Of a DNA stretch of 64,000 nucleotides, positions 47,603 to 60,400 are shown one piece after another. Within the stretch, counting starts at the first letter, position 1. Every line of letters begins with the position of its first letter. The stretch comes from Lactuca virosa (taxonomy: Eukaryota > Streptophyta > Magnoliopsida > Asterales > Asteraceae). The notes beneath the pieces were generated by a model that made no database searches, was not told the DNA's origin, and saw nothing but the letters and a program-made list of their open reading frames with translations. The stretch is taken from the NCBI GenBank assembly GCA_928212115.1, contig CAKMRJ010002223.1, positions 309,939,617 to 310,003,616 on the forward strand, given 5' to 3'. The position numbers and the translations under genes are program-made.

Positions 47603-48043
47603 AGCTACCTTATAAGTTCGTGGTTACTTATTCACTACATAGGTCATGTAATCAGGTCGAAAATCTTTGGCTATTTTGCCCCGTTTGCTTCTTTTGGGAT
47701 CTATGTTCTCTTCTTGAACCTTAGAAGAATTCTCTACATTTGATTGTAAACTTTTGTCTGGAATGGTATCATTCAGTCCATCATCTAGAGGTCTTTTCCT
47801 AGAGCAGGTAACCTCTTTCCCTTTATCCTTAAAAGGAAAAATATTTTCAAAGAATTCAGACTCTGCTGATTCCATGATGGTTTGGTTATGGATGTCATCA
47901 ACATGTGATTTATACACAAGAAACGTATCGGCTGCACTATTCATGGCAGGTCCAAGATAGATGCAATCTATGGTTTTTGGTCCAAGTTTAGTCCTCTTAG
48001 GAAGAGGTACTTGTACCTTAGAAAGGCAACCCCACACTTTCAT
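47603..48043 (-). pseudogene. Cop-3 integrase C-terminus and linker
   Basis: Begins MKVWGCLSKVQVPLPKR and KTIDCIYLGPA, the usual end of the copia integrase, then an acidic/basic linker to RT. It is offset by one base from the preceding integrase frame (overlapping ATGA at 48040). Confidence 0.8.
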
Positions 48044-48429
48044 CCTTTATAAGAGGGTAATCTCCCTTTCCATAGATGATAGGGTGATTTATCACTCTTT
48101 TTATGAGGAATTCTATTAAGTATTGAATTTGCTGAAAGACATGCTTCTCCCCACAAATTATGTGGTGCTCCAGAAGTAATTAATATTGAATTAATCATAT
48201 TTTTCAATGTTATATTCTTTCTTTCTGCCACTCAATTTTGTTGAGGAGTATATGGAGCAGTTGTTTGATGTATAATACCATTTAAAGAACAAAATTCAGC
48301 AAAGTCTTTGGATTCATATTCTCCTCCCCGATCAGACCTTAGAATTTTGATTTTTTTGTCGAGTTGATTTTCAACTTCAGCCTTGTAATTCTTAAAAGAA
48401 GTCAAGGCTTCATCCTTGGTATTTAACAA
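48040..48429 (-). pseudogene. Cop-3 integrase core
   Basis: Carries KILRSDRGGEYESKDF (second catalytic Asp) and TTAPYTPQQN, then a TGA where Gly is expected, then VAERKN with the catalytic Glu. The first Asp lies upstream in IHSDLCDL (about 48520). The stop at 48229-48231 separates two otherwise contiguous open stretches. Confidence 0.85.
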
Positions 48430-49114
48430 ATAAATATAACAATACTTGCTGCAATCATCAATAAAGGAAATATAATAATTCTTTCCTCCTCTTGTAGATG
48501 TTGCTCTAAATCACATAAATCAGAGTGGATAAGCCAGTATTTCACTAGATTTTCAATTGATTTATGAGGATGTTGTGAAAAAATTGATTCTACACAAACC
48601 TCACATTTTATGTTTTTATCTAATGAACATTTTGGTAACAAGCCAAGTTTTGCCATTCTTTGAATAGAGCGAAAATTGACATGTCCCAATCGAGAATGCC
48701 ACAAAAATGAAGGATCATGCTTATACATAGAAGAGGGGCTAGTAGTGCCCATTATTGCATTAGAATTAACATTGGTTACATCATTGTTTGGTGTTTCAAC
48801 ACCATAGTACGAAGGTAAGACACTGAATTTGAAGAGACCCTCACTAAGGTATCCCTTTCCAACATACACCCCACCCTTGGTGAGAACAAACTTATCAGAT
48901 TCAAATACAAGTTTGAATCCCTTGTTACTAAGAATAGGACCAGAAATCAGATTCTTAGTAATTTCAGGAACATGCAATACATCACATAAAACACGTTCTT
49001 TTTCAGAAGTCATTTGTAGCTTCACTTTTCCCTTTCCTCAACTTTTGCAGTAGAGCCATTCCCCATAAACATTGGTTCAGAATCCGAGACTTTCTGGTAT
49101 GTAGAAAACATGGT
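48430..49114 (-). pseudogene. Cop-3 protease end and GAG-pre-integrase domain
   Basis: Contains VLCDVLHVPEITKNLIS and FKLVFESDKFVLTKGG, then the zinc-binding LWHSRLGHVNFRSIQRM with CEVCVES further on, i.e. the HHCC set of copia integrases. Stops near 49112 and about 49030 split it from the protease. Confidence 0.82.
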
Positions 49115-50160
49115 TCAGGAGTTGTAAATGTGCCTTGTGGTTCCAGTATCAATCCGCCAATCCATACAATTGCTAACCATGTTGGTTGGAATCACAGCAA
49201 CAAACTGATTTGGTGACTCAACCATGTTGGTTTGACCAAAATTTCCTCCACCTGAATTACCACCATTGTTTCCATTGTTCCCTTCATTGTTTCCTCCATT
49301 ATTTCCTCCCCTGTTTCCTCCTTGACCCCTCCTGAATCTGCAATCTTTGGCCTTGTGTCCAATTTTGCCACAAACATAGCATGGACCAGAGTTCTTCTTG
49401 AAATTATTCTTGTTAGGGCCATGATTTTTGCCATCTTTGGGAGAGTTTTTGGAGCCTTGCTTCCCTTTCTTGTTGTTGTGCTTTGTCCTTGAAATACTTG
49501 CTTCTCCAATAAAGTTTGCACTTAGTTCCAAGGAATTTGCATCTGCCTTCTCATTCAATCTGTTATCTTCTTCCACACGAATTCTCAACACAAGTTGCTC
49601 AAAACTCATGTCATCAGTTTAGTGCTTAAGATATAGTTTGAAATTCTTCCAAGAAGGAAGAAGTTTTTCAATGATTGAACCAACAAGAAAGTTAGATTTT
49701 ATACCTATTCCTTCAACTTCAAGATCACGTGCAATGACTTGAATTTTCTCCACTTGTTTGAGGACAGATTTGGTGTCCACCATCTTGAAATTCATGAACT
49801 TTCCAATCACGAATTTCTTGGAACATGCCACTTCTGTTTTATATTTCTTTTCCAGTGATTCCCATATCTCTCTTGCAGTATGAATGGTAGAGTAGATATC
49901 ATAGAGGGAATCATCCAAGGCATTCAGAATATAATTTTTGCAATTATATTCATTTGTGTTCCAAGTTTCCACAACCCTTTGGTGTTCTGCCAATTGGGCT
50001 GCAGTGGGTGGTGTTACTCCTTCTGCAGTGGTTATTAGATATAACAACATTGGAAACATGAAGAGTTGTTAGATAGAACAACATCTTTTGTTGCCATCTC
50101 TGGAAATCTGAGCCTTTGAATTTCTCTCAGACTTTTGCACATGTGTTTTGATGATGGATT
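49115..50160 (-). pseudogene. Cop-3 gag and protease
   Basis: The minus-strand frame 49619-50059 is a UBN2-type gag core (TWNTNEYNCKNYILNALDD, IWESLEKKYKTE). One TAA after LYLKH breaks it. Then follow MSFEQLVLRIRVEED, a basic Asn/Gly-rich linker, zinc knuckle CYVCGKIGHKAKDC (about 49341-49382) and the protease active site WRIDTGTTRHIY (about 49120-49160). Gag N-terminal codons are separated by Cop-4; the likely ATG is at 57639-57641. Confidence 0.85.
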
Positions 50161-50936
50161 TGTTGGATTAGTGTCTAAGTCCATAACTATAAGTGGTATG
50201 TACTTGACCCGACTCGGCATGGTCCATTTGGGTTGCATGGCATCTGAACATTTGGATAGACCGTTTGTGAGGAGAAGTTATTTTGTGACATATTAATATA
50301 TTATAAGTTCTAATATATTAATATGAAATCATGTTATTTAATTAGTATTGATCAAGAATTAATTTTGACTTAATTTAGTGATCAAAAGGAGACTAATTAA
50401 ATATAATGGGGATTGATGGTGTAAATCATTCATTCTTATATATGTGGGCTTATGATCCATGATTCCTTATGTTGGATTTAACCCATGTGGTGATCCATGG
50501 ATACTCCATGGAGGTTAAAACCCATGGAGCATAAGGAATGGGTAAAGTCATGGGTTACATGGTGTAACCCTAATGTGAACACTATATAAGGACCCCTTTA
50601 GCTCAAGAAATTTGCACTAGTGATACATATATTAGGGCTAGCCGAGTTGAGCATGAGTGTCTTCTTCTCATGGTTATTCCATGTGTTGGTGATGTTTTGT
50701 GAACCATTTGAGGTGTCACAATTGGGGCACTAGGCTCTCGAGCTACACGGAGTCAAGCTACATCAACAAGGTATGTATTTCTATCTAGTTTATTACCCAA
50801 GTATCAATGTTTTGTATGATAGTTAGGGTAATACCTTGGAATATTCATATTTGCATGTATAATAGAGAGAACATAGATCCAAGGTATTTAGGGTTGCATG
50901 TACACTTAGGAGTGTTAGAATACTCAAAACCCAACA
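50161..50936 (+). repeat. Cop-4 5' LTR
   Basis: 776 bp, TGTTGGATTAG start, AAAACCCAACA end. Confidence 0.93.
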
Positions 50937-50937
50937 G

Positions 50938-50949
50938 TGGTATCAGAGC
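50938..50949 (+). other. Cop-4 primer-binding site
   Basis: TGGTATCAGAGC one base after the LTR, initiator Met tRNA type. Confidence 0.92.
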
Positions 50950-52545
50950 CTAGACTTGTTTTCTTATTATACTTCCTAAAATTGCTGAAAAATCAAAGTT
51001 TTTTTGCTGTCTGAACAGCAGACTCGCCGAGTCGATAAAGGGACTCGACGAGTCCAAGGCAAAACTCATCCAACTCACCAAGTTGGTTCATGCACTCGAC
51101 GAGTTGGACCCCCAGACAGCATATCTTCGACTGTTTTGGCTGGAATTGGACTAAGAACATTACCCTAAGCTGTTTTTCAATTTATAAACCTGTTTTTGAT
51201 GTGGTAATGTTCATGCTAATCCAATTTCAAAGATAATTGTCAATACACTCATGTTTTGTATTAGTTTTTTGGTTAGGCTAATTACATGAAAAAGTTTGAT
51301 TAAATTATCTTGTTCTTATGAGTTGCTTAGATTAATAGAAAAGTTATGTGAAATTGTAGTTTTCAATCCATTTTAATCTAAGAGTTGAGTCTAAGATGTG
51401 TTTTGTAACTTGTCCTCAAGTTAGATGAAAAGTCACATTTAAGAATCATAAAACTCATGAATATTTCATAAGTTATGAATAAAGGAAAGGTTACATTCTT
51501 TTAATAGTTTAAAGTCTTCCATAACTTGTCCTCAAGTTATGGAACTTGAAGAGTTTTTTGTATTAAAACTACTTTAAACACATAAGTTATGGAATTGAAT
51601 AGTTTTGAATAGTTTCAAAACTTGCCCTCAAGTTTTGGAATTTGAAAAGTTTTCCCTTATGAATACTTTAATTCCAAGTTAAGCCCTTAGAATTTTAAAA
51701 GTTAAAATTCAACCCTTATACTTTATAATATTATAAGTTAATAATATATATATGTATAAAAGCAAGTCAATCTTACCGTTAGTAGGCCTCATTCACGAAG
51801 CCGGTCTATAAGGGGGGTAAAAGGTTACTGCCTATAAAATGGCAGTTTAATGGGTGTCGACTCTCACCCACCGCTTCCTTGACTGGTGGAGGGTCGTTAG
51901 CCGAACGGGTAGGACAAGGACTATAATTCTCCCTTCATTAAAAGTATTAATGATAAATAGTAAGTAACTAAACACTTATAAATTCCCAATCTTAGATACT
52001 TAGGAAAATGTGAATAAGGTGCTAACCCATGAAATTACACTTTGCACTTTGCTTAAGTCGGTTAGTGGAGCGCGTCTGGTTAACCGGCACACTAGCTTGA
52101 TTTAACAAGGTAGGCAAAGGGTTTCTTAAAGTTCATCATAGGCCGGTGGAGCGTGCGTGGTTAACCGGCACATCGGTTAGGTGATAAACATTTAAGAGTA
52201 CCAAGTAATTTGCATGGTTACTTCACACCTTGTTTTGTGATCCTCGGCATCCTAGTCACAAAACCTGAAGGGCATACTCGAGATTAAAACATGCCATTGA
52301 AAAGTCCAATGAATCTCAAAAGATCTAGGAGTTTCAAATCCAATTAAAACCTAATATTTCTATTTCGTTTTTCATGGTGGAAATTGGCGAATCGTCATTC
52401 ACCTACCTTCAAATATTCTATAGCTTGGATTACAACATCCCTCTTCCAAGTTTTAAAATATTGTGTTGGCTCCTAGCCTTAAATATTTCATATTGGGTGT
52501 TATATTAAGGACTTTAAATCAACTATCTTTAATATCTCCCAAAAG
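50950..52545 (+). other. Cop-4 leader
   Basis: Contains the palindromes GACTCGCCGAGTC and ACTCGACGAGT near 51011-51110, repeated AACTTGTCCTCAAGTTATG words (about 51410, 51530, 51615), and two copies of the GTGGAGCG..GGTTAACCGGCACA motif (52070, 52147). No frame. Confidence 0.7.
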
Positions 52546-53118
52546 ATGTCTAGTTCAGACATCTATGATCTTCCCAAATCTCTTGAAACTTCACTTCCTC
52601 CAACTCCTCCAATTATTCTCCCTAAACCACAAGTTCAAGGTCACTTAAGCCCTAAAGTTTATGTGTGCTCACATCTTGGAGATGAAGTCACATATTGACA
52701 AGTTGGGAGAGTTGGGTGTCAAAGTCTTAAGAAAGTTGGATGTTCAATCACTTTCTAAGTCACATGGTGAGTTCCTTTGGGACTACTATGAAACAGACTA
52801 TGACGTGACCCTATAAATGATCTTATCTATTTGCTTGGTGCTCCTGAATCAACAATGATTTGGAGGACTAGTAAAGCAAGTTTGATTAAGAAGATCAACT
52901 TCCCAAACCTTAAATGGACATTAACAATGGTAACATTGGATATCCAGAAAAAGCTTTTTCTTCCCAATGGAAAGGGATTGGCCATAGTACCCTCGGTTGA
53001 CCAAATGGTAAGGAGAATGTCTAAGTCTGTGATAGTCCCGTGTACCATTTCCATAGAGTCCATATTTTTATATTGCCAAAGGAAGGGGCATTGGTTACAA
53101 AACTGCCTATTTACCTGA
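52546..53118 (+). pseudogene. Cop-4 gag, decayed
   Basis: Starts MSSSDIYDLPKSLETS, clearly related to Cop-1 gag, but an internal deletion after KPQ and frame changes follow. Later pieces include STMIWR near 52850 and a knuckle YCQRKGHWLQNC near 53075-53110, with the first Cys lost. Confidence 0.8.
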
Positions 53119-56100
53119 AGTTTTATAGGGTTGATCAAGTCAAGATGTTTGATTCTACTTCAGGTGAAGTCCACTATCTAACTCTGTTGTGTTTCTATTC
53201 TGAGATTCTCATTACATGATGTCACTGGGTCTGATCGCGAAGATGGATTTCGATCGCATGGTTCGGTGATCAGAATTTTTGAGCTGTTGCTTAGGAGTTA
53301 TGATATATTGCTTAGGAATAAATAACAACAAGTTTTTCATATGCATTTGCACTGTAAGGATAAGTTTTTTCCACAAAGTTTTGAAATAAAATAAAAGGTT
53401 TTAATTTTATATTTATTTTAGATATCCTTACAGTGGCATTTGAGAAAAAAAAGGTTGCTTATATGATTCCAATGATAGCAATATTGGAAAAATGGACTTG
53501 ATTCTTTCGTTTGTGGTAGTGTCATAATTTACCAAATAAGGAAAGATTCTCATCACCCAAGGTTTCAGTTGGATAGAAACTTGGAAATCATTCAAGTTGT
53601 ATAGTATGATGAATGAGAATTTTCATCTTTGGAAAATTAAGATTAATTCCTTACTCACATGTATATGTGACTCAAGTGAAGGACTAAGGGATCGAGTATA
53701 CATTCTGGTGCACTGATCAAGTCCACCACAAAAGATCGATAAGACTATTCGTCATGATTTACTAAAGTTTAGTAAATATGATTATACTTACAAGTTTAAG
53801 TATAATTCTGAAACATTGGAAAAGTTTCAATGTATGGCAGAACGACTGAGAATAATCAAATTAGGCAGATGGATAAAAGTTTCTCAAAAACTGAAAAGAT
53901 GGGAGAGTACTTTAGAATCATGTTTCGTGATCATCTTATTGATTTAGAAATCAAGTCACAATTAATCCTCTAAGGACCATCTTAGTGCATTCTTATGACT
54001 AAGAAGAGGAATCTTGAATTGTTGGAATGGTTAAATCAAGAAGATGAGTCATACTTCATTCCAAAACAAGTCTTAGAGTCATACTCCAAGACTGTAAGTT
54101 GAGTGACATATCTTAAAGAAAGGTTTATAAAACTTGTAAAATGTAAGAGTAAAAGTTTCCTACTCATGTACATTTGAAATTGGTAAGTTGTGATGTTTTG
54201 GATAAAACAAAGACCAACTTAGGCCAATTGTGTGAAGTGTTTGTCTTGATAAAGAGTCCGCACTATCTCTTGAATATTTGACAAGTGAGTCTTATATGTC
54301 AAGAGGACAGTGGGAGTCTTAGAGATCTTGGAAAAGAATCAAGATGTAATCAAGAATAAAACCTGTAGTTCATCACTAGCACACGAGTTCTGAGAATTCT
54401 CAATTGGTTGCATAACAACTTGGAAGCAATGGCAGGCCCTTGTGCTGCTAGGTGGCAAGAAAGTAAGATTGAGTTCAATCCATATGAGTTTGGATAAGAA
54501 CACTTACACCATAAACAATCTAAGTGTCATAAGGTTTCTCTCTGATTTATGAAAATGATGGTGAGGAAACACTTTCGCTAAGCAGATTTTTAAGTAGATA
54601 ACAGTTGTGATATTTGCATTCTCAAAGTCGTTAGTGGAGCGTGTGTGGTTTACCGGAACACTAACATGGACTTGTGAGGAATGGCAAAGGTCTGAACAAT
54701 TGAGACTATGATTACGACATACCTTTTCATAGTTCTGAAATTGTTTAGACACACCTGTGAGTTATCTAAGATAAGGTGTATGTTTTTGATAAAGTCTTAT
54801 CAAAGCAATCTTGTATCAGAAATATGAGCTTTGGTAAATATGTCAATAAAGTATTGATTTCTAGAAGTCAAGCTGATTTCTGAGTACATGTCAAACCTAG
54901 TGGGAGCATAAGTGTTATGCTAATAATTTTCATGGTAGTGGGAGCATGATAATTATGATAAGTATTGCAAGTTAGCAATGTTAATTATAGAAAACAAAAG
55001 TTTCAATTGAAAAAAAGAAGTTGTTTTGCTATAATTAAGGGAGAGTAAATTATACTTCATTTCAATTCTAAAAGCTTAGATTGAGGTTTTAATCATCTTT
55101 AGTCGAGGATATATATGAATTTTGTGTTGGAATGGCTCAACATAAGGAAATTCTAAAATTCGATTATGATTACGGCATACCTTTTCTTAATCTGAATTAT
55201 GAGAACTTGGAAAATAGACATAGAAATATTATAACAAAAAGACTGGGTCTAGTATCATGTCTTTATGTGAGACATCATGAATCGTGTCCCATATGCTTCC
55301 GATATAGGATCGATTGCATGTGCTGTAATATTCATCCTTTCTAAATTTTCCAAATGCTCTGGGCATTAAGGGGGAAAAATCTAGAATTGGATATGACTAA
55401 AATGATTAAGCAATTGTCGAGGACAATCTAAGGTTTACCAAAGATTGGTTGCTCAGGGACAGTTGGAAGTATAGTGTTAATTTTGGAAGGACCATATTGA
55501 CATATTCTGAAAAGAGGAAACTCTTGTTCAGAAGTGATGGTTAAAATGGGAATATGGAAATGTTTCCACAGGTGCAAATTATTCAATTTGTGTAAGATTA
55601 GAAAAACTTAATGCAAGAATGATGTTTCCATGGAGTTGATCTCCATTGGGATACCTTTGTAATGTCTGTTGACAAGTCTTTGTGACTTTATGCATAATCA
55701 TTACAAGAGGATCAATGCATATAAGTTTATAATCTAACATATTTTGGTAAATGGCAGGATTTGGAATTCTTGCATTCGCGGTAAGGAATTGGGATTGTGA
55801 AATGAGTATCATTGGAATTATGTTCAATCGATCTATTTCACAAAGTAAAGATCATAGACAAACTTAGTGTGCGTACTTGGTGTATGGCATAACTAATGTT
55901 TAGACAAACTTAGTGTGCATACTTGGTGTATGGCATGACTAGTATTTAGAAAACATAGTGTACATGCTTGGAGCATGGGACAACTATTGTTTTAATTTAA
56001 GAATAAAGTTGATAGTTTGAAACATCATACAATGAATAATGTGTAATCAATATGGTGATAAATAAAAGGTGAGTTTATTTATATTCATAAGTTTTGAGAC

Positions 56101-56892
56101 CATATTGGATTCAATTATTCTTGTGTTTCACTTTGCATGTTTTGACTTCCAGAATCACTAGGTCGATCTTCCTGAATGACTAAGTTATTCAAACCATCCA
56201 CAGTCGGTCATATGTTGGAAGTAGATATGAATCAAGACTGTCATGGGTTGGCTTGTAGAGGTCTAAGATATTAGACAAGGTGGTGCTACAACACTCATGA
56301 GTGCTCATAAGTTCTGAGTATTGGATTCAACCCACGCTCATTGGAATCACTTCATGGATTTTATCACGAGTCATCATGAGACGATAATATCTTATATTCT
56401 TCAAACCTAGAGATATGAGTTGTTACTATGAGTTGGTTATACATTGATTGCGCGAAAATGCATTGGTAACTCGATGTTATAAAACGTGCATTTGTGTATG
56501 ATTAAACAAGTAGTAGAACAAGCCATATGAGTCGAAGTTTATCCATTCCTTTTACCATCGGGATAAAAGCAATATCTGTGGGCCCCTCGATGATTTAGTG
56601 ATGACAAATGTAAGTGCTCGGCCGGGCCTGAACTAATTTGATTTGTTCAATTAGTCAGTCGTCATAAATCGGAAATCGGGAAACAACAAATGGACAGAGA
56701 GAATGATTGATACTCCTTGTCTCAGTCTATATGATATTTAGAATGGAGGAATATATGATCCCTTATCTAATGGACAAGTCCTTGACGAGATCAGAGTTCA
56801 GTTACAACGTCAGAGTTCAACAGCGGCTTTTGAGAGCTACGGTTGCCAGTTGGTTCTTGAAGTCATACACAATAATAGTTTTAGACTTATCC
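53119..56892 (+). pseudogene. Cop-4 decayed pol region
   Basis: Traces in copia order: near 53790-53940 an integrase-like NSETLEKFQ, then NQIRQMDKSFS..GEYFRIMFRDHL; near 55268-55330 RVPYASDIGSIACA, the RT/RNase H joint. Copies of the TTAGTGGAGCG..TTTACCGG motif (54629) and GATTACGACATACC/GATTACGGCATACC (54711, 55166) are dispersed through it. No usable frame. Confidence 0.6.
55857..55994 (+). repeat. 46-bp minisatellite, three units (Cop-4)
   Basis: Units 55857-55902, 55903-55948 and 55949-55994. The third contains CATGCT-TGG-AGCATG, and the first two have degraded arms (CATACT or CGTACT with TGTATG). Confidence 0.8.
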
Positions 56893-56903
56893 AAGTGGGA
56901 GAC
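56893..56903 (+). other. Cop-4 polypurine tract
   Basis: AAGTGGGAGAC directly before TGTTGGATTAG. Confidence 0.85.
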
Positions 56904-57626
56904 TGTTGGATTAGTGTCTAAGTCCATAACTATAATTGGTATGTACTTGACTCGACTCGGCATGGTCAATTTGGGTTGCATGTCATCGGAACATTTGGAT
57001 AGAACGTTTGTGAGGAGAAGACATTTTGTGACATATTAATATATTTTAAGTTCTAATATATTAATATGAAATCATGTTATTTAATTAGTATTGATCAAAG
57101 AATTAATTTGGACTTAATTTAGTAATCAAAAGGAGACTAATTAAATATATGGGGATTAATTTGGACTTAAACCCATGTGGTGATCCATGGATACTCCATG
57201 GAGGTTAAAACCCATGGAGCATAAGGAATGGGTAAAGTCATGGGTTACATGGTGTAACCCTAATGTGAACACTATATAAGGACCCCTTTAGCTCAAGAAA
57301 TTTGCACTAGTGATACATATATGAGGGCTAGCCGATTTAAGCATGAGTGTCTTCTTCTCATGGTTATTCCATGTGTTGGTGATGTTGTGAGAACCATTTG
57401 AGGTGTCACACTAGGGGCACTAGGCTCTCGAGCTACATGGAGTCAAGCTACATCAACAAGGTATGTATTTATATCTAGTTTATTACCCAAGTATCAATGT
57501 TTTGTATGCTAGTTAGGGTAATACCTTGGAATATTCATATTTGCATGTATAATAGAGAAAACATAGATCCAAGGTATTTAGGGTTGCATGTACACTTAGA
57601 AGTGTTAGAATGCACAAAACCCAACA
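56904..57626 (+). repeat. Cop-4 3' LTR
   Basis: 723 bp. Compared with the 5' LTR it lacks about 60 bases after GGGGATTAATTTGG (near 57160), which accounts for the length difference. Confidence 0.93.
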
Positions 57627-57670
57627 AGATTGTTGATCCATCCTTCCACTTTTTGATTTCTGTCTTAGAT
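57627..57670 (-). other. Cop-3 leader and gag start
   Basis: 44 bases between the Cop-4 insertion and the Cop-3 5' LTR. A minus-strand ATG at 57639-57641 begins MDQQS, the probable gag start, now 7.5 kb from its continuation at 50160. Confidence 0.6.
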
Positions 57671-58388
57671 TGTTATTACAGAAGTATACAATCAACAAAA
57701 CTAATTGAAATAAAACAAATGAAATTCAAATATATATAATATACAAGAATCAATTTACAGAAAACATACTTGTATGATGATTACACAGAAAATACATCCA
57801 CGAAATTGTAGAACGAATTTGCAAGAGAATTTGAATCTGTCGAAATTTCTATGTTCCTTTCATCTGTCAAGAGGATACAACAATCAATTCAAGATGTGAT
57901 TTTTGAATCTGTCGAAATTTCTATGTTCCTTTCATCTTCTAGAAGAACGAATTTGCAAGAGAATTTGTGGTGTAGAAAATATTTATGTAACCCCTCACAG
58001 ATGAATGAAAACAAGTATTTATAGGTATTAGTTATGACAGTTGGAAAATTTCAAAACCGAAAATAACTGTCATAATACCTGTTATTCAGTAATTACGAAT
58101 TTAATAAATATAAAAATAAAAAATTAATTTCGTAATTAAAAAATATTTAATTAATCAGGAAGACCCCAAAGGCCCAAGGCCCATCTTTTGACCATTAAAT
58201 ATTCTGCTGATATTAGCTTATTTTGAGTCCAATTAGGCTAGTCCAACACCACAACCCAAACCCAATGTGCTTAACCCATTACTTGATCCATTTGATTAAA
58301 TGAGTGAGACAAGACATATAAGGTGGGAAAAAATTTTCTCTTCCACCAATGTGGGAGAAGTCCCACATTGTAAATCAAAGTTCCAACA
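57671..58388 (-). repeat. Cop-3 5' LTR
   Basis: 718 bp; plus-strand ends TGTTATTACAG and AGTTCCAACA. A short local repeat (CTGTCGAAATTTCTATG twice, about 57836 and 57917) is present here; the 3' LTR has only one copy. Confidence 0.9.
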
Positions 58389-58393
58389 CTTAA

Positions 58394-59059
58394 TATAGTT
58401 TATAAGTTTGTTTTCCGTGTTACAATATGTGCTTGTAAAAGAGTTGTGTCTTAACATGTTTGGTAAATTGTTTGTAAGTCTAGTAAGCACAATGTTTTCC
58501 ATATTTAATACGTTTCACGTTCAAATGCATGTTAACGGTAATCCTCGGATTAGAATACTTGGATCCCCTCCTAAAAACATTGAAAAATCTTGGAAAAATA
58601 TTCGGGTATGAACGCACCTCGAAGGTTTGTGCTCGGTGGAGTTGCGAAGTGCTAACGGTAATCCTCGGATTAGAATACGTGACAGTAGTCGTATCCTAAA
58701 AATAATTATCCCCGACGTAGTATTTAAATTAATAAGATATTAATTTAAATAATAGATTATATAATGATTTAATTAGTTAAGGAATACTTGCAATATTTAT
58801 TTGGAATTAATTGGAAGTGTTGACAATGGGTTCACGGTTGAAAAAGGGGTTTACGGTTGGATAATTGGGTTCACGGTGTGTTCTTGGTGGATGTTTGAAA
58901 ATTTGAAGATATGGTTGAATGTTCTTGATGTTCTTGGTGAAAACTTGAAGATCTGGGCAAAATCTTATGAATTTATGAAGGTTCACGGATGGTAGTTGAG
59001 AGCAAATATGGGAGTGTTTACGGCTGGAAAGTGTGAGAAATAAATTGGTTCACGACTGA

Positions 59060-59140
<81 letters not shown>

Positions 59141-59633
59141 ATAGGGGTGTTTACGGTTCATAATGGGCGAAACCCTTTTGTGTTTATAGTTTTAAGGTGG
59201 GCTAAATGTGTGTTTTCTCCCAATAAAGAGTGTTTTCGGATTTGGAAAACCATAAACACCACTTTGATTCAAAATCCCAACCGTGAACACCCTTTAAACT
59301 ATTGTTTTGGCCGTGAACTCTGTTTATGAATGAGTTTCAAATCCATGAACCTTATATATCTTAACTACAAAACCGTAAACACCTTTCCCTTAATTAATGT
59401 CGGTGAAAACTCATTTAATGGCTATATTTATGATTTAAACCCTTAGTCTTTTATCTTATGTTCATTTATAATCCTCTAATTTAGCTTGGGTTTTAATCTC
59501 TACCTCTTTGTTAACTCTTTAAACAAGCCCTAAGGCCATAGATGATAAAATGCAACAAGGATTGCAATGTAGTAACACTTGTATTTGGTTAGGGTTTAGG
59601 CTTTGCTTGATCTAAAATTTTCGGGTTGTGACA
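58394..59633 (-). repeat. LTR-D, 5' segment
   Basis: Minus-strand LTR start TGTCACAACCCG at 59633. It contains GTTCACGG/GTTTACGG words (minus CCGTGAAC/CCGTAAAC, 58829-59330), a long AT tract (59063-59143) at the presumed TATA site and a donor at 58617. Confidence 0.8.
59063..59143. repeat. AT microsatellite at the LTR-D TATA site
   Basis: About 80 bases of AT with one break, flanked by the CCGTGAAC-type words as in LTR2 and LTR3. Confidence 0.95.
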
Positions 59634-59638
59634 ATATG

Positions 59639-60400
59639 AAGAAGATGGAGTGAAGGGCGGGGGGGGGGGGTGGGGTTTCGACCGAAAATAAAGGAGGGGA
59701 GGGAGGGTGGGGGGGGGTGGGTGGGTGGGTATGGGGGGAGGTAGGGTATGGCCTCATGGAATTAAATATTCAAGTTTGACTTTTTCTTGATTAAAATATC
59801 AATTCTTTATAAAAGTGTAATAATTATATAAAACAAAAAATATTTCTTTTATTTTTATAAAAGAATGGGTAATTTTTATAAAAGTTGGTGATTTTTATAA
59901 AAAGTATGATAAAAATGATGTATATTTACTTAATTTGAATCATTTAAATTCAAATTATTATAAAAATCATTATTATAAAAAATAATAACACATTACACGA
60001 AAGTTAGGATAATTCCTAATTCTTTTCGTTAACGTTTGCGTGTTTAAGCCGGGTATAGAATCTGTCGCATTTGGTGACGAATTCACCAAAATCTATATAT
60101 GTAACCTTTGTTATGAATTTTTCATGTAGTATAAAGTTTATGAACTCAACTACATTATGTTATAAATATTATTTATACCTAAATAATATATGGTTGAATT
60201 ATCGAATTTTTACGTTACTAACCCTAATTAGGATTTATATTCAATAATTGGTAACAAGATAGGTACTTTGTATTATAACTTGGGAATAGTACATTAGAAA
60301 CATTAGGGAATATCAAATTTATTCTAAAATTGTAATTCGAGTTGAGTTGACCTGGTTGCCTTTTCTTGACTTTGTTTGACCAAAATTAACGGTTGTCACA
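59639..60400 (-). repeat. LTR-E fragment, 5' side
   Basis: The minus-strand start TGTGACAACCGTTAATT is at 60400, adjoining Gyp-A gag. Its inner end is extremely G-rich on the plus strand (59653-59748). Otherwise AT-rich and non-coding. Confidence 0.65.
59653..59748 (+). other. G-rich tract, potential G-quadruplex
   Basis: Several runs of 4 to 12 G separated by short spacers. Quadruplex formation is possible but not shown, and such runs are prone to sequencing error. Confidence 0.5.

Larger units (their letters stand above)
50161..57626 (+). mobile_element. Cop-4, copia element of the Cop-1 family
   Basis: Plus strand, 7466 bp, LTRs 50161-50936 and 56904-57626, PBS 50938, PPT 56893. Flanks GGATT (50156-50160) and AGATT (57627-57631) form a 5-bp duplication with one mismatch. 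Inserted near the gag start of Cop-3. Gag and pol are decayed; the overall sequence is a diverged relative of Cop-1/2. Confidence 0.9.
44371..58388 (-). mobile_element. Cop-3, copia element with full but broken gag-pol
   Basis: Minus strand. LTRs 44371-45092 and 57671-58388, flanked by the perfect 5-bp duplication CTTAA (44366-44370, 58389-58393) inside LTR-D. Internal order is gag, protease, integrase, RT, RNase H, as in copia. Interrupted near the gag start by Cop-4 (50161-57626). The primer site next to the 5' LTR (minus ATCTAAGACAG) is not the usual TGGTATCAGAGC. Confidence 0.93.
42907..58617 (-). other. Putative LTR-D intron (interrupted by Cop-3)
   Basis: Minus-strand donor CGAG|GTGCGT at 58617 and acceptor ending at 42907. 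About 1.7 kb when Cop-3 is removed. GTGCGT is the same variant donor as in LTR1. Confidence 0.4.

Noticed and set aside
59653..59748. G-rich tract as a telomere-like or satellite sequence
   Set aside because: There is no regular repeat unit and no TTTAGGG array; it is irregular G runs inside an LTR fragment.
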